A stretch of DNA of 64,000 bases from Methanosarcina barkeri MS (lineage in GTDB: Archaea; Halobacteriota; Methanosarcinia; Methanosarcinales; Methanosarcinaceae): NCBI RefSeq assembly GCF_000970025.1, contig NZ_CP009528.1, positions 3,211,168 through 3,275,167 on the forward strand. The letters run 5' to 3'. Below, piece by piece: positions 54,820 to 64,000 of this stretch (position 1 is its first letter; the number at the start of each line of letters is the position of its first letter). Both the position numbers and the translations under genes were made by a program. The notes under the pieces were generated by a model, which was not told where the DNA came from, searched no databases, and worked only from the letters and a program-made list of their open reading frames with translations.

Positions 54820-55319
54820 TTAAGGTCTTAAACACAAGTTTGAATTTCCTATAAATCTGTTATTGGCAACATCTGCTGCATCTCCAAACTCTTTTTCGAC
54901 TTGGTTTCTTGCATAGTTGGCTGCTTCAGAAACAGTGACATCGGTGAAAGTAGCCGCATCAAAGAATGCAGAATAAAAGAGGGCATTATGTAAGGTGTTA
55001 ACATTATCTTCATACCCAAAGTAGGTATCAAAACCGTTGTTAATAAACGCGTTTCCTAGATCTGTGTATTTTGCAGATTTACATGCACCTGCAAAAATGA
55101 ATCCTCCGTCTCGTTCGTCCATCCAACTGTTCACGTCCAAACTATATAGACAGCTTTCATCTTTGAATATTAAATAAGATAAAATCAGACGTTGTAAAAT
55201 CTCAAAATTAGGTTCGGCTTATATCTAACATAGCATCCGGATCCGCAGAAGCTGGCGCAGCAAACAAAAGTAGCAATACGCAAATTATATAATTTTAAAT
55301 TCGTTCTTTTTCTGCTCAT
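54820..55319 (-). pseudogene. Relic of a secreted caspase-like (clan CD) protein
   Basis: ATG 55319 opens a signal peptide broken by one frameshift (MSRKRTNLKL... then IICVLLLLFAAPASADPDAM). After an apparent deletion, the C-terminal part (about 54820-55210) reads SLDVNSWMDERDGGFIFAGA, CKSAKYTDLGNAFINNGFDT and YFGYEDNVNTLHNALFYSAF. FIFAGAC followed by a Gly/Asp turn and a YFGYEDNVNT strand resembles the catalytic-Cys end of caspase-like, gingipain or CHAT peptidases. The His part is missing. It adjoins the frameshifted YcdB-like gene, 13 bases away, so the two once may have been an operon. Confidence 0.5.
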
Positions 55320-56755
55320 TTCTTATTTACCTCATTCGATTTACTCCAGAGGCAAGATTATACAAATTTTGAACACTATCAAAGGCAACTATACCCTTAC
55401 CTTTAGGCGTTCAAGAGCTCAAACCGATTTTTCAAGTTCAGTTCAAATCTGTTTTGTTTTTTGTATACTGTTGTGTAAGAATAGTACTTTTTTCAACATA
55501 AATTTTACTACAAAATTCTTTAATTAGGTAAATAATATAATAATTTAATTAGAAATTAACATAATAATTTAATATTATATTGACAATGTAGTGTCGCGTC
55601 AATACTAAAGGATTCACAGGTTCCGAATAATTGCAATCGATTTTATGCGACATTTTACGATTGATTTGACAGTAGCTTATGAGTCTGTTTTTACATTACT
55701 TCATATTAGAAAAGAATAATAATTTATTTATATAGAATAGAAATCACTAGATGTAAAGAAAAATTCAATGTTTTTAAACAATTTTTAATATTATTAAAAC
55801 ACTATAGAATTCTTCGATTTCTTATTTCGAAAATGTATCAAAATTTAGGTACTTATTCGAATTCATATCATAGTTTATCGATTTGTTTAAGAACTGTATG
55901 TAAGTTCACATGCTCTTCTAAAGCTTATGAAAGGTCTTTCTTTTTCCTTCGGCTTAGGCAAAACCTCACGAACATTGTTTCAGAGTCCCAGAAAAAAATT
56001 AGAATTTGACCTATGAGGAAACCTATTCCCGATTATTTTGCTGACAACATTTTTAAAAAACTATTTGCTTGCATTTTTTATTCTTTTTCTCTTTTTTGAG
56101 TAAGAACAATAAAGAACAAGTCCAGTTCTGACAGCCAATAGCCTAGAACATAAACTTCTCTTCAAAACTCAGGCTTTTTTCAAGAAATTTTTGGAGAAGG
56201 TCATAAGACGTAATCCCTGTTGCTTCTTTGGGTTTACTGCGGGACCAGTATCTGGGCGAACCCTTGCGCCGGATAGTATGATAAATATAGAGGATTTCAC
56301 CGTCCTCATAGCGTCACTCCATACGTATTGAATGACGGATTTGTGCATTAACCAAACCAGTTGAGACCAAAAAATTAATGAAAAATGAGTTTTACCGTTT
56401 TTCTAGAATTTTCGGACAGAAATTTTTCAAAGAAAGTTAAAATACTGTATGCCCAAATGAGGCTTTATTGTATTCATTTAACTTATACAGAGAGCACAGA
56501 AGATTAAAAGGTGAAAAGAGAGATTTGGAAAAGAAAAAACCTGGACAAGAGTGTAGAATTACTAATAAGAGATGGAAATTAATAGAATTGTTAAATTAAA
56601 GAAATCTGAAAAACATCAACTGGTTAATGAGGAAGTACCTAAAACTCTGAAAATAAAAAACAGATAGAAAGAAAAAATAAAAATCGATTGAAATAAAAAA
56701 AGTTAAGGGGCATTTACCCCCGATTATGATAGTATGGTTTTTACTCTTTTTAGTT
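55320..56755. other. Long AT-rich region with a short coding relic
   Basis: 1.4 kb without an intact gene. Only the fragment at 56143-56315 reads like protein. The rest (55400-56100 and 56320-56755) is AT-rich; no repeat or hairpin that I would defend. Confidence 0.4.
56143..56315 (-). pseudogene. Short coding relic, unidentified
   Basis: On the minus strand one frame gives RYEDGEILYIYHTIRRKGSP, then RYWSRSKPKEATGITSYDLL and QKFLEKSLSFEEKFMF-stop. The mixed, protein-like composition and the lack of stops over 57 codons suggest the end of a conserved gene. A stop codon directly upstream and no start codon indicate a truncated copy. Family not recognised. Confidence 0.35.
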
Positions 56756-57325
56756 TCATTCCGTTTCTTTGAGAGACTCAAGAGCCTTTTTGACTATAGT
56801 GCGGTAGTAACCGATATCAGTCGAATAGTGTTCTTTTGCAAGTTTTGAGTTTTGATCTTCCTCTGATTCAATTGCCCTTATCCTCTCAAGAGTCTGTTTT
56901 GCAGTATCAAGCACCCAGAGGTCCCGGGTAAGTTCATCTACATGCTGGATAGACTCTGGACGGATAGAAGTCAGGACATTCCCATCATCTGTGGTATAGG
57001 TGCTAGTTTTGCCCACAACTGCTACAAAAGCTGGCAGCTCGCACTCGGCAAGGAATTGAGCAGCTTCAGGCTGATACTGCCCGGCATAGACTAGGAAAGA
57101 ACCTGTCGGGTCTGAAACTCTTCCCCTCCAGTACTCGGAATCAGTGCCGATATCTTCCTTTTCGATAAGTGTGCCAACAAGGAAGATACGGTTTACTTTA
57201 GCTCCTGTGGGCGTCAGGACATACTGTGGAGCATACTGATCATTTTCATCCCTTGAGGTCAGGTTCGAATCCTTCATTTCCTGGGCAAAAACCCTGCGGG
57301 CAACTTCTCTGAAAAAACCTGGCAT
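56756..57325 (-). CDS. RPA-associated protein (COG3390-type)
   Basis: A 189-residue partner of archaeal replication protein A. It contains an OB-fold-like core, with NRIFLVGTLIEKEDIGTDSE, WRGRVSDPTGSFLVYAGQYQ and FVAVVGKTSTYTTDDGNVLT, and a helical tail. Family members are nearly always encoded next to the RPA41 type of single-stranded DNA-binding protein. Here its ATG joins the stop of the RPA gene (TAAATG), so the two form an operon and their products probably a complex for replication and repair. Confidence 0.92.
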   Translation of the reverse strand: MPGFFREVARRVFAQEMKDSNLTSRDENDQYAPQYVLTPTGAKVNRIFLVGTLIEKEDIGTDSEYWRGRVSDPTGSFLVYAGQYQPEAAQFLAECELPAFVAVVGKTSTYTTDDGNVLTSIRPESIQHVDELTRDLWVLDTAKQTLERIRAIESEEDQNSKLAKEHYSTDIGYYRTIVKKALESLKETE

Positions 57326-58597
57326 TTACTGCACCTCCAGCTTGGTAAGTGTTTCATTAAGCGCAAGTATTTCATCAATCATCTCTCTATCCAGAGAAGT
57401 TTTTGGAGTAATGGAATCCACAAGGATATAGCGATCAAGCTTGTGACCGATTACAGTATAGTACCTGCCCAGCAGTTCCTGTTTTAGATTATCCAGAACT
57501 ACCCCTGGATCAAGAGCGTCTGCGGCCATTGCAATTGCAGTATCGAGAGAAAGCCCTGCAAGCTTCTCGGTAAGTTCTCTGTTAATAAGGATATCCTGAG
57601 TGGAAGTTCCGGAATCCAGAACCGCTTTTATCCTCAGGTCGTATTCCCCTTTTACTTTTCCGTGCTCCGGGCAAGCACCCTTAACCAGAGCCCTTTTACA
57701 CTCAGGACAGCGTTTTATGAGACCTGAACCAGTCTGAATGTCTACCATTGCTCCAAAGTATGTGGAAGTTAAGGATCCGACTTTGATATCTTCATCAAGT
57801 TCTTCTATAGAACTTGACCTGTTAAGCTGAATCTGGATCTTACCTCCCCATTCGTTAACAACTACATTATTCAACATGTAGCTCTTGCCCTCTTCCATGT
57901 CAGGAAGCTCGGAACTGGCCCAGTTAGTGAATTTAATAACCCCTGTGGGGTCTCCTATAAGCCCTGCCTGCTCAATTGATTCATGAGAGTTTTCCCAGAG
58001 TTGAACCACTTTTCCTTTAACTGTAGCCCATTGGCCTCCTGCAAGATCGGAGATGTTCCTGAGTTCAGACTCTCTTGCAGATGGTATGAAGTCCCCGCCC
58101 CCAACTCCAATGGCTTCATCCAGCTTTTCTATAGAAGTATTCTTGTTAAGCTGAACCTGGAACCTGCCATTGTACTCTCCTACAACAACGCTCCTGAAGA
58201 AATAACTCTCTCCCTGTTCAAGCTCAGGCAGTTCGGCATTTTTCCATGCAGTAAACTTTATAATTCCTGTTTCATCCCCCAGTAGTCCTACCTGAGAAAT
58301 TGACTCGTGAGTGTTTTCCCAGAGCTGGACAACCCTTGCCTTAAGATTTGCCCACTGCCCATTTTCCGAAATATCCATAATCTTTGTAAGCTGCGGCTCA
58401 GCCTGCCTCGTGTAAAATTCATTTTTAGGAATAGAATATTTCTTCAAAAAGTAATTGGTCACACTGCGCTGGGCTTCGTTTGAAGGAACTTTAAATTTAG
58501 TAATCAGTTCATCAAGTCTGCTTTCGATATCCTCTATAGGTACGTCGATGCCAAGCTTTAAAAATCGATCTCGAATAGATTCAGCTGTCTGTTTCAT
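57326..58597 (-). CDS. Single-stranded DNA-binding replication protein A (RPA41 type)
   Basis: A 423-residue ssDNA-binding protein. After an N-terminal helical region come two very similar OB folds, about residues 80-170 (WANLKARVVQLWENTHESIS) and 190-275 (WATVKGKVVQLWENSHESIE), each ending in a LN(K/R)xxSIE(K/E)LDE segment. A zinc finger CPECKRALVKGACPEHGK follows near residue 295. This matches the Methanosarcina RPA2/RPA3 type with two OB folds and a zinc finger. The ATG at 58597 has GAGGTAGGA upstream. First gene of the RPA operon. Confidence 0.94.
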   Translation of the reverse strand: MKQTAESIRDRFLKLGIDVPIEDIESRLDELITKFKVPSNEAQRSVTNYFLKKYSIPKNEFYTRQAEPQLTKIMDISENGQWANLKARVVQLWENTHESISQVGLLGDETGIIKFTAWKNAELPELEQGESYFFRSVVVGEYNGRFQVQLNKNTSIEKLDEAIGVGGGDFIPSARESELRNISDLAGGQWATVKGKVVQLWENSHESIEQAGLIGDPTGVIKFTNWASSELPDMEEGKSYMLNNVVVNEWGGKIQIQLNRSSSIEELDEDIKVGSLTSTYFGAMVDIQTGSGLIKRCPECKRALVKGACPEHGKVKGEYDLRIKAVLDSGTSTQDILINRELTEKLAGLSLDTAIAMAADALDPGVVLDNLKQELLGRYYTVIGHKLDRYILVDSITPKTSLDREMIDEILALNETLTKLEVQ

Positions 58598-59189
58598 TCT
58601 TCCTACCTCAAGCCTCTTGTTTATCTTTATTTATAGAGAGGCGTTTTAATCTACAACGCCACAGCATATAAAGTTAAGGAAAGCGGAGTGAAAGTATTTG
58701 CATCAAGGCCGTAATCTTATCTGATAATGTTCTTCTTAAAGACTGAGAAACCATGAAATTAACCCCTGAGACTCAATCCCACACAGTGGAAAGACTATTA
58801 TTTTGAAACTGTTTTTAAATTCCTTATGCATAATACCTGCTTCCTGCTTGAGTTCAATTTTGAAGTTACTTCAGATATTTATTCAAATTTTTTTAAGAGA
58901 TTATGTGTGTATACTATACTTAAACTTATTTACCCAGAGATTTTGCAGCATTATTACAAAGAACCAACTCAGCTTTATGAAGAATTAAAAATATGCCAAT
59001 TTTTGTAAATTTTTATTTTAGTAGACCCTCTTCAGACGCTTATATAAGCTTTTACAAGTTGTTTTCTGTTTTTGGAGCTGAGTCCCATAAAGGTCAGCTC
59101 TATTAATATATTCCCCGTTAATATATTATTTTATTTAACCATGATGTTTCCAGAGTAGATTAAGGATTTGCTCTGGACATCCAATATTT
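58598..59189. other. Intergenic, no secure gene
   Basis: About 590 bases. The frame at 58826-59008 reads LIYPEILQHYYKEPTQLYEE near its end, which looks protein-like, but it has no ribosome site and is short. I see no repeat. Confidence 0.35.
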
Positions 59190-60570
59190 TTATAGATGAG
59201 CAGTCCCCCTGACTAAGGTCAAGCGGTTCGCGAATCTCTTCATCGTCATATTTAAGATCAAAATGGCTGAATCCCCTACTTTGAAGGCCCCAAGTTCCGT
59301 TAAATTGAGGTAACGTTGATCATCTCCTTTCTGAAGTATAACTTTTGTCTCATTATTAAATTTGAAATTAATTGTATCCCCCCCACAGTGTTCGATTACG
59401 AGCTTGAGAACTATTTCACTTGGGTTTTTATCTTGGATTTCATCTTGAGGTTCATCCAGGATTCCATCCGGGATTTCATCCGGGGTTTCACTTGAGTCCG
59501 AGTTCTGAGATTCAACTGTAGACTGTGAGGTTTCTACTCCGTTTACTGAAACCAAAATGACAAGATCCTGAAAATCAGCACCAGAGCTGTCCAGGTTTGT
59601 ATTGCCCAGCTCAAAAATATATATAGCCTCATTTTCCTTAAGCTTGATACTACCGTTTTCAATGTATCCTTTTACAAAGTCTTCAATCGAGTCCTGACCA
59701 TGAAATCCGGGGATATCAGAAACACGATCTTCATTCATAAGGACCTTCAAATTGGAAGAATTAGTCGAAGTGCTAACTGTAAGAATTTGTTTTGATTTAT
59801 GATTCCAGAAATATTCCCAGGAGCAAGCTTCGACCGTTACAGGCGTATCCGCATTATAGGAAATTGGAGATTCCCAGAAGCAAGGATTTTTCCCGTCATT
59901 GATATTCCCTTTTGATGGATTCTTGTAATCTCCCCAGAGATCATAAGTATAGTCCCCTAACTTAAGACGCAAGTAACCGGAGACAATCCCCAGTTCCTAA
60001 TAAAAGCACAACCAATCACAGTTGTGTTGACCGTGAAGTTTTCTTTCGGTACTACCGTATTGTTGTTTATCACATTGAAATTAACGGTAAAACTCGCTTG
60101 AATACTGTGACTGGACGACACATTATTGAAGGTATAAGTGGAAACCGGCCCAACGGAATTCACGTCCACCAACACATTAAGAACTTTATAGTTTTCATCC
60201 GGGATTATACTGAAGAGCTTGTTGCCACCGGCGGGAACATAGGTACTTCCTGTGGGAGAAATATTATCCCCGAACCCTGAAGAAGCCTCAATTAAATAGC
60301 TGTCTAGCGTCGTTTCATTCTGCGTTGGTGTCGTTTCATCCTGGGCGTTGTTGAATCCTGCGTAAAATTAGAGCTTCTATCAAGAGATTTGCCCTGGGTG
60401 CACTTTCCGGGAATATTGGGGTACACCAGTGATGCAGCAAGTATGATGGTCACCACAACCATTAATATTTGCCCGTATACTTCTGAGACTGCCTGGCATT
60501 TCTCGCCAAGAGCCCTTGACTTTTTACCGGCCGCGATAATAAGTACCTTGCAAAAATTTAAGTTATGAAT
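59190..60570 (-). pseudogene. Decayed archaeal pilin-type surface protein
   Basis: The minus-strand frames give, in order: a type IV pilin-like N-terminus EKCQAVSEVYGQILMVVVTI plus ILAASLVY (about 60440-60500); NAQDETTPTQNETTLDSYLI and GSTYVPAGGNKLFSIIPDEN with a repeat-type DVLVDVNSVGPVSTYTF domain (about 60060-60350); then LGDYTYDLWGDYKNPSKGNI to the end at 59190. At least two frameshifts (near 60350 and 59975) break it. The last part contains an Asp/Glu/Pro-rich linker and a C-terminal beta domain (CGGDTINFKF, MTMKRFANRLTLVRGTAHL). Such proteins are pilins or surface adhesins exported by the archaeal pilus system. Confidence 0.65.
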
Positions 60571-61374
60571 ATTAAACGAACACTTTTTAATATTAATAAA
60601 ATTGTTTGTATGAACTATTAATTTTAGGCATTATAGTGACTGATTGGTCGAGGCTAAAAAAATACATTTTATTTATTATAATGTATAGAAATCTTATTAG
60701 TCAACCGAGATGTAACATCCTGGAACACAGGACATATAACCGATTACGGTTTACGATTATAGAAGATATACAATACCATTTCCAGGGTCTACTGAAAAAT
60801 CGAGTTTAAAGAAAGAATAGAAACGCAGATTTTCAGGGCTGTCCGAAAAAGTGATCCCAATAAATGATCTTCCAGAAGCTTCAATACTACTCAATATTTT
60901 TTATTTTTTGGTTTTTGTAGAAATTATAGGGTATTCTGAAGGATTATAAGAATTAGACTATTATTTTTAATAAGTTGTCACAACTATTTATCAAAAGTAT
61001 GGAAGTTAATAAAACTTTCAATAGAAAGGATTCCTTAAGAATTGCCCGACTTCTCAAAGGTTGGGAAGCATAAAACATAAAAAGTAGGAAATACATACAG
61101 GATTTTATGAAATAAATAAGTTTCGACACTTTTAAAAAAATAAAATTGCCTGTAAAAGCTAGAAGTGGAACGAAATTTTTTATAGAGTTGCTGAATTCAT
61201 GTTATGGAGTTGTTTATCCTGTAGAAAAAACTTATTTTTCAATTACATAGGATTACTTTTTTATTGATAGCTGTCCCTTATACAGATATAAAACTCTATC
61301 GATATATATACACAGTTGCTTTGGTTAAAACTTTTGAAGGTAATATATAAATTCTAAAAAAGGTTCTTAAAATT
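60571..61374. other. AT-rich intergenic region upstream of glmU
   Basis: About 800 bases without a secure gene. GGGCTGTCCGAAAAAGTG at 60837-60854 resembles a mobile element end, but no partner was found. A TATATATA run near 61302 lies about 70 bases before the next ATG and may be the promoter. Confidence 0.35.
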
Positions 61375-62592
61375 ATGAAAGCTATTATCCTTGCAGCAGG
61401 AGAAGGGCTGCGCTGCAGGCCTCTTACTCTAACTCGTTCAAAAGTAATGCTTCCTATAGCCAACAGACCTATTTTAGAACATGTAATAGGTTCGCTTGAA
61501 AAAAATGGAATAACTGATATTATATTAATTGTTGGATATAAAAAAGAACGCATAATGGACTATTTCGAAGACGGGCTAAACTTCGGAGTGAAAATTAGGT
61601 ACATTGAACAGAAAGCTCAGCTAGGTACTGCACATGCAATTGAGCAGGCAAAAAAATGGATTGAACCCGAGGACTCGGTATTTCTTGTGCTCAATGGAGA
61701 TAACCTGGTGGAACCAAAAACTATAGCGGACCTTCTGAATAATTATGAAGGAGACGCAAGCCTTCTAACTGTTCAGATGGAAGAGACTGCAGGCTATGGT
61801 GTGGTTCTGAAAGAAAAAAAGAGAGTCACAAGAATTCTGGAAAAAAGGCCTGGAGACCTGAGCCGTATTGTAAATACCGGAATTTATATTTTTACACCGC
61901 AGGTCTTTGAAACCATTGAAAAAACCCCGATATCCGAAAACGGGGAATATGCAATAACCGATACCCTCCAGCTTATGATTGACGAAGGGAAAATCGTTAC
62001 TTCTGTTTCTACCGAATCAAAATGGCTTGACGCTGTTCATTCCTGGGATCTATTAAAAGCTAATGCCATAGTCTTAAATTCAGCCAGGAACTTGAAGCTT
62101 GAAGGAGAAGTTGAAGAGGGAGTTTTCCTCAGTGGAAAGGTGACAGTAGGAAAGAATACAAGGATTCGTTCAGGAACTTACATTGTAGGCCCTGTAGTCA
62201 TAGGGGAAAATTGTGATATCGGACCCAATGTAGTAATTCTGCCCTCCACAACAATAGGAGACAATGTATCGATCAGGTCATTTACCGAAATACAGAACAG
62301 TATAATAATGAATGACTGCAGGATATACTCTCATGGGCAGATCTCTAATTCCATAATTGGAAGCAACAATACAATTGGCTCAGGTTTCCTTGTTGAAGAA
62401 AAAGAAGGTCTATCGATCATTATGAACGGAACTATTCATCGAGCTCCCAAACTCGGCACCATCTTCGGAGACGACAACCGGATTGGGAATAGTGTACTTG
62501 TGAAAGCTGGAGTAACAATAGCTGTTGACTGTCAGGTTGAATCTGGGAATACCATATACAGGGACCTGTCCCGTCATTCGGTTGTTCTTTAA
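61375..62592 (+). CDS. Bifunctional sugar-phosphate nucleotidyltransferase (GlmU-like)
   Basis: A 405-residue two-domain enzyme. Nucleotidyltransferase domain 1-235: LAAGEGLRCRPLTLTRSKVM, with the usual GxGxRxxPLT signature slightly changed (LRCRPLT), VLNGDNLVEPKTIADLL and NTGIYIFTPQVFE. The C-terminal left-handed beta-helix (about 250-400) with hexapeptide rungs (IGENCDIGPNVVIL, SIIGSNNTIGSGF) indicates an acetyltransferase. It likely converts glucosamine-1-phosphate to UDP-GlcNAc, or makes another sugar nucleotide. The next gene is glmS, 17 bases downstream, so it shares the hexosamine pathway. Confidence 0.93.
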   Translation: MKAIILAAGEGLRCRPLTLTRSKVMLPIANRPILEHVIGSLEKNGITDIILIVGYKKERIMDYFEDGLNFGVKIRYIEQKAQLGTAHAIEQAKKWIEPEDSVFLVLNGDNLVEPKTIADLLNNYEGDASLLTVQMEETAGYGVVLKEKKRVTRILEKRPGDLSRIVNTGIYIFTPQVFETIEKTPISENGEYAITDTLQLMIDEGKIVTSVSTESKWLDAVHSWDLLKANAIVLNSARNLKLEGEVEEGVFLSGKVTVGKNTRIRSGTYIVGPVVIGENCDIGPNVVILPSTTIGDNVSIRSFTEIQNSIIMNDCRIYSHGQISNSIIGSNNTIGSGFLVEEKEGLSIIMNGTIHRAPKLGTIFGDDNRIGNSVLVKAGVTIAVDCQVESGNTIYRDLSRHSVVL

Positions 62593-62609
62593 CCCTAAAA
62601 GGTGGAAAA

Positions 62610-64000
62610 ATGTGTGGAATTGTAGGATATGCAGGTGAAAACTCTGCTGCATCTGTCATCATAGAATCTCTCAAAAAACTCGAGTACCGTGGATACGATT
62701 CTGCTGGGATTTCGATTCTGGGCAGCGGAATCAATACTTATAAGTCAGTAGGTAAAATCGTAAACCTTGAAGCCACAATCCCAGATGAAATAAGTGGCAA
62801 CATCGGAATAGGGCACACTCGCTGGGCAACCCACGGACGACCCAGCACAATAAATGCTCATCCGCATACCTCTGGAAACCCATGTAAGATATCTGTTGTG
62901 CATAACGGAATCATAGAGAACTACATGGCATTGAAAGAACAACTGACTGCAGAAGGATATGAATTTAAATCGGAAACTGATACCGAAGTGATCGCACACC
63001 TCCTGCATAAACACATATACGGTAAGCCCGATGGAAGAGAAGCAAAATGCGAACTTCTTACAGGACTGCGGGAAGCGCTAAAAGAGATCGAAGGTTCATA
63101 TGCTCTTGCAGCTATCTGTGCTGACGAACAGGGAAAACTCGTGCTTGCCCGGAAAGACAGCCCACTTGTTATAGGACTCGGCAAAGGAGAGAACTTTGCC
63201 GCATCGGATGTAACTGCTTTTTTGAATTATACAAGGGATGTAATTTTCGTAAATGACTTTGAAACCGCAGTTCTGACTCCTACCAATGTAGAGATCTTTG
63301 ACAGAGAAGGAAAAGCACGCGAAAAGAAGATAGAAAAGATCGAGTGGGACTTTGAAGCTGCTGAAAAAGCCGGCTACGAACATTTCATGCTCAAGGAAAT
63401 TCACGAGCAGGTGAGCGCGATTCATAATACACTTGCAGGCAAGGTCTCGGAACTTGAAGGAACGATAGATCTCAAAGAACTTAATATGACCGATGAAGAG
63501 ATAAGGAAACTTTCAAGAGTCCAGATTCTGGCATGTGGAACCTCCTGGCACGCAGGGCTGCTTGGGAAATACCTTTTTGAGCAGCTTGCAGGAATTCATT
63601 GCGACATAGACATCTGCTCGGAGTACAGGTACAGAAGCCCGGTTATAAGTGATGGAACTCTCGCCATCGCAATCACCCAATCCGGGGAGACTGCAGATAC
63701 TCTCGCGGCTGTTAGGGAAATAATGTCCTACAACTGCCCTACACTTGCAATTACAAACGTTGTAGGAAGCACCATTACAAGAGAAGCTAACAGTGTGCTC
63801 TATACCAGAGCAGGACCTGAGATTGGAGTTGCCGCGACCAAAACCTTCAGTACCCAGCTTACACTTCTTTATCTGCTTGCCGTAAAGTTCGCCCTCTCAA
63901 GAGGTAAGCTAAGTCCTAATTATGTTAAAGGATTCATTACGGGTCTAAGAAAAATACCAGGTCAGATTCAGCAGATTCTCAACCAGAAAGAAGCAGTAAA
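62610..64000 (+). CDS. glmS: Glutamine-fructose-6-phosphate aminotransferase, partial
   Basis: GlmS makes glucosamine-6-phosphate from fructose-6-phosphate and glutamine. The N-terminal nucleophile Cys follows Met (MCGIVGYAGENS), and the glutaminase domain has HTRWATHGRPS and HNGIIENYMALKE. The linker runs to about residue 290, then the first SIS domain starts: VQILACGTSWHAGLLGKYLF, ITQSGETADTLAAVRE. The reading frame is open at the window edge, so the last roughly 150 residues are outside. The ATG has GGTGG five bases upstream. Cotranscription with the preceding sugar nucleotidyltransferase gene is very likely. Confidence 0.96.
   Translation, partial: MCGIVGYAGENSAASVIIESLKKLEYRGYDSAGISILGSGINTYKSVGKIVNLEATIPDEISGNIGIGHTRWATHGRPSTINAHPHTSGNPCKISVVHNGIIENYMALKEQLTAEGYEFKSETDTEVIAHLLHKHIYGKPDGREAKCELLTGLREALKEIEGSYALAAICADEQGKLVLARKDSPLVIGLGKGENFAASDVTAFLNYTRDVIFVNDFETAVLTPTNVEIFDREGKAREKKIEKIEWDFEAAEKAGYEHFMLKEIHEQVSAIHNTLAGKVSELEGTIDLKELNMTDEEIRKLSRVQILACGTSWHAGLLGKYLFEQLAGIHCDIDICSEYRYRSPVISDGTLAIAITQSGETADTLAAVREIMSYNCPTLAITNVVGSTITREANSVLYTRAGPEIGVAATKTFSTQLTLLYLLAVKFALSRGKLSPNYVKGFITGLRKIPGQIQQILNQKEAV

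Overview
The window is chromosomal DNA from a methanogenic archaeon, almost certainly a Methanosarcina. The signs are a family-typical set of genes (FilR1-type regulators, a DUF1699 protein, formaldehyde-activating enzyme, pyruvoyl arginine decarboxylase, archaeal deoxyhypusine synthase, a two-gene RPA operon, PGF-CTERM surface proteins, an S-layer domain relic and an archaeal pilin-type N-terminus), purine-rich Shine-Dalgarno sites, long AT-rich intergenic DNA, and many short tandem repeats and decayed mobile elements.

Layout. 1-602: start of ilvD (minus strand). 603-7400: AT-rich accessory stretch with a decayed insertion sequence, a 754-residue protein joining a PfkB-like domain to an AAA+ ATPase, and a small coiled-coil protein. 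7420-9900: a triple-PAS/GAF sensor without an output domain, then a flavodoxin. 10255-17070: two paralogous FilR1-like repressors, two paralogous 96-residue antitoxin-like proteins, a DUF1699 protein, a formaldehyde-activating enzyme, a candidate small RNA, a MITE and two minisatellites. 17476-21887: a relic of a third 96-residue copy, a chagasin-type lipoprotein, a frameshifted SRA/YDG-like gene and two PGF-CTERM surface proteins. 22589-31152: M1 aminopeptidase, DUF1622 protein, threonine synthase and leucyl-tRNA synthetase. 31617-37480: an unrecognised 313-residue protein, an MFS transporter/CPBP protease operon, a nitrilase-type amidase and a winged-helix-like protein. 38346-40066: an exported protein and a frameshifted secreted protein. 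40655-43864: pdaD, deoxyhypusine synthase and two overlapping regulators. 44109-46116: a small membrane protein, a modular repeat, a YfcE-type phosphodiesterase and a small conserved protein. 46780-53619: a methyltransferase divergent from a complete five-gene peptide/nickel-type ABC transporter. 53893-60570: four pseudogene relics around the intact RPA operon. 61375-64000: glmU-like gene and the start of glmS, the UDP-GlcNAc pathway.

How genes fit together. The clearest functional units are glmU-glmS (amino-sugar nucleotides for surface glycans), the RPA pair (single-stranded DNA binding), pdaD-dys (agmatine/polyamine supply and eIF5A modification), the ABC transporter operon and the MFS-CPBP pair. 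At least eight gene relics in 64 kb show steady gene decay. Three repeat families occur more than once (a hairpin family, a REP-like module with a 58-bp near-identical core, and two MITE/IS-end families). About ten minisatellites lie mostly between genes. The most unusual intact gene is the PfkB-like/AAA+ fusion at 2600-4864. No tRNA, rRNA or CRISPR array was seen.
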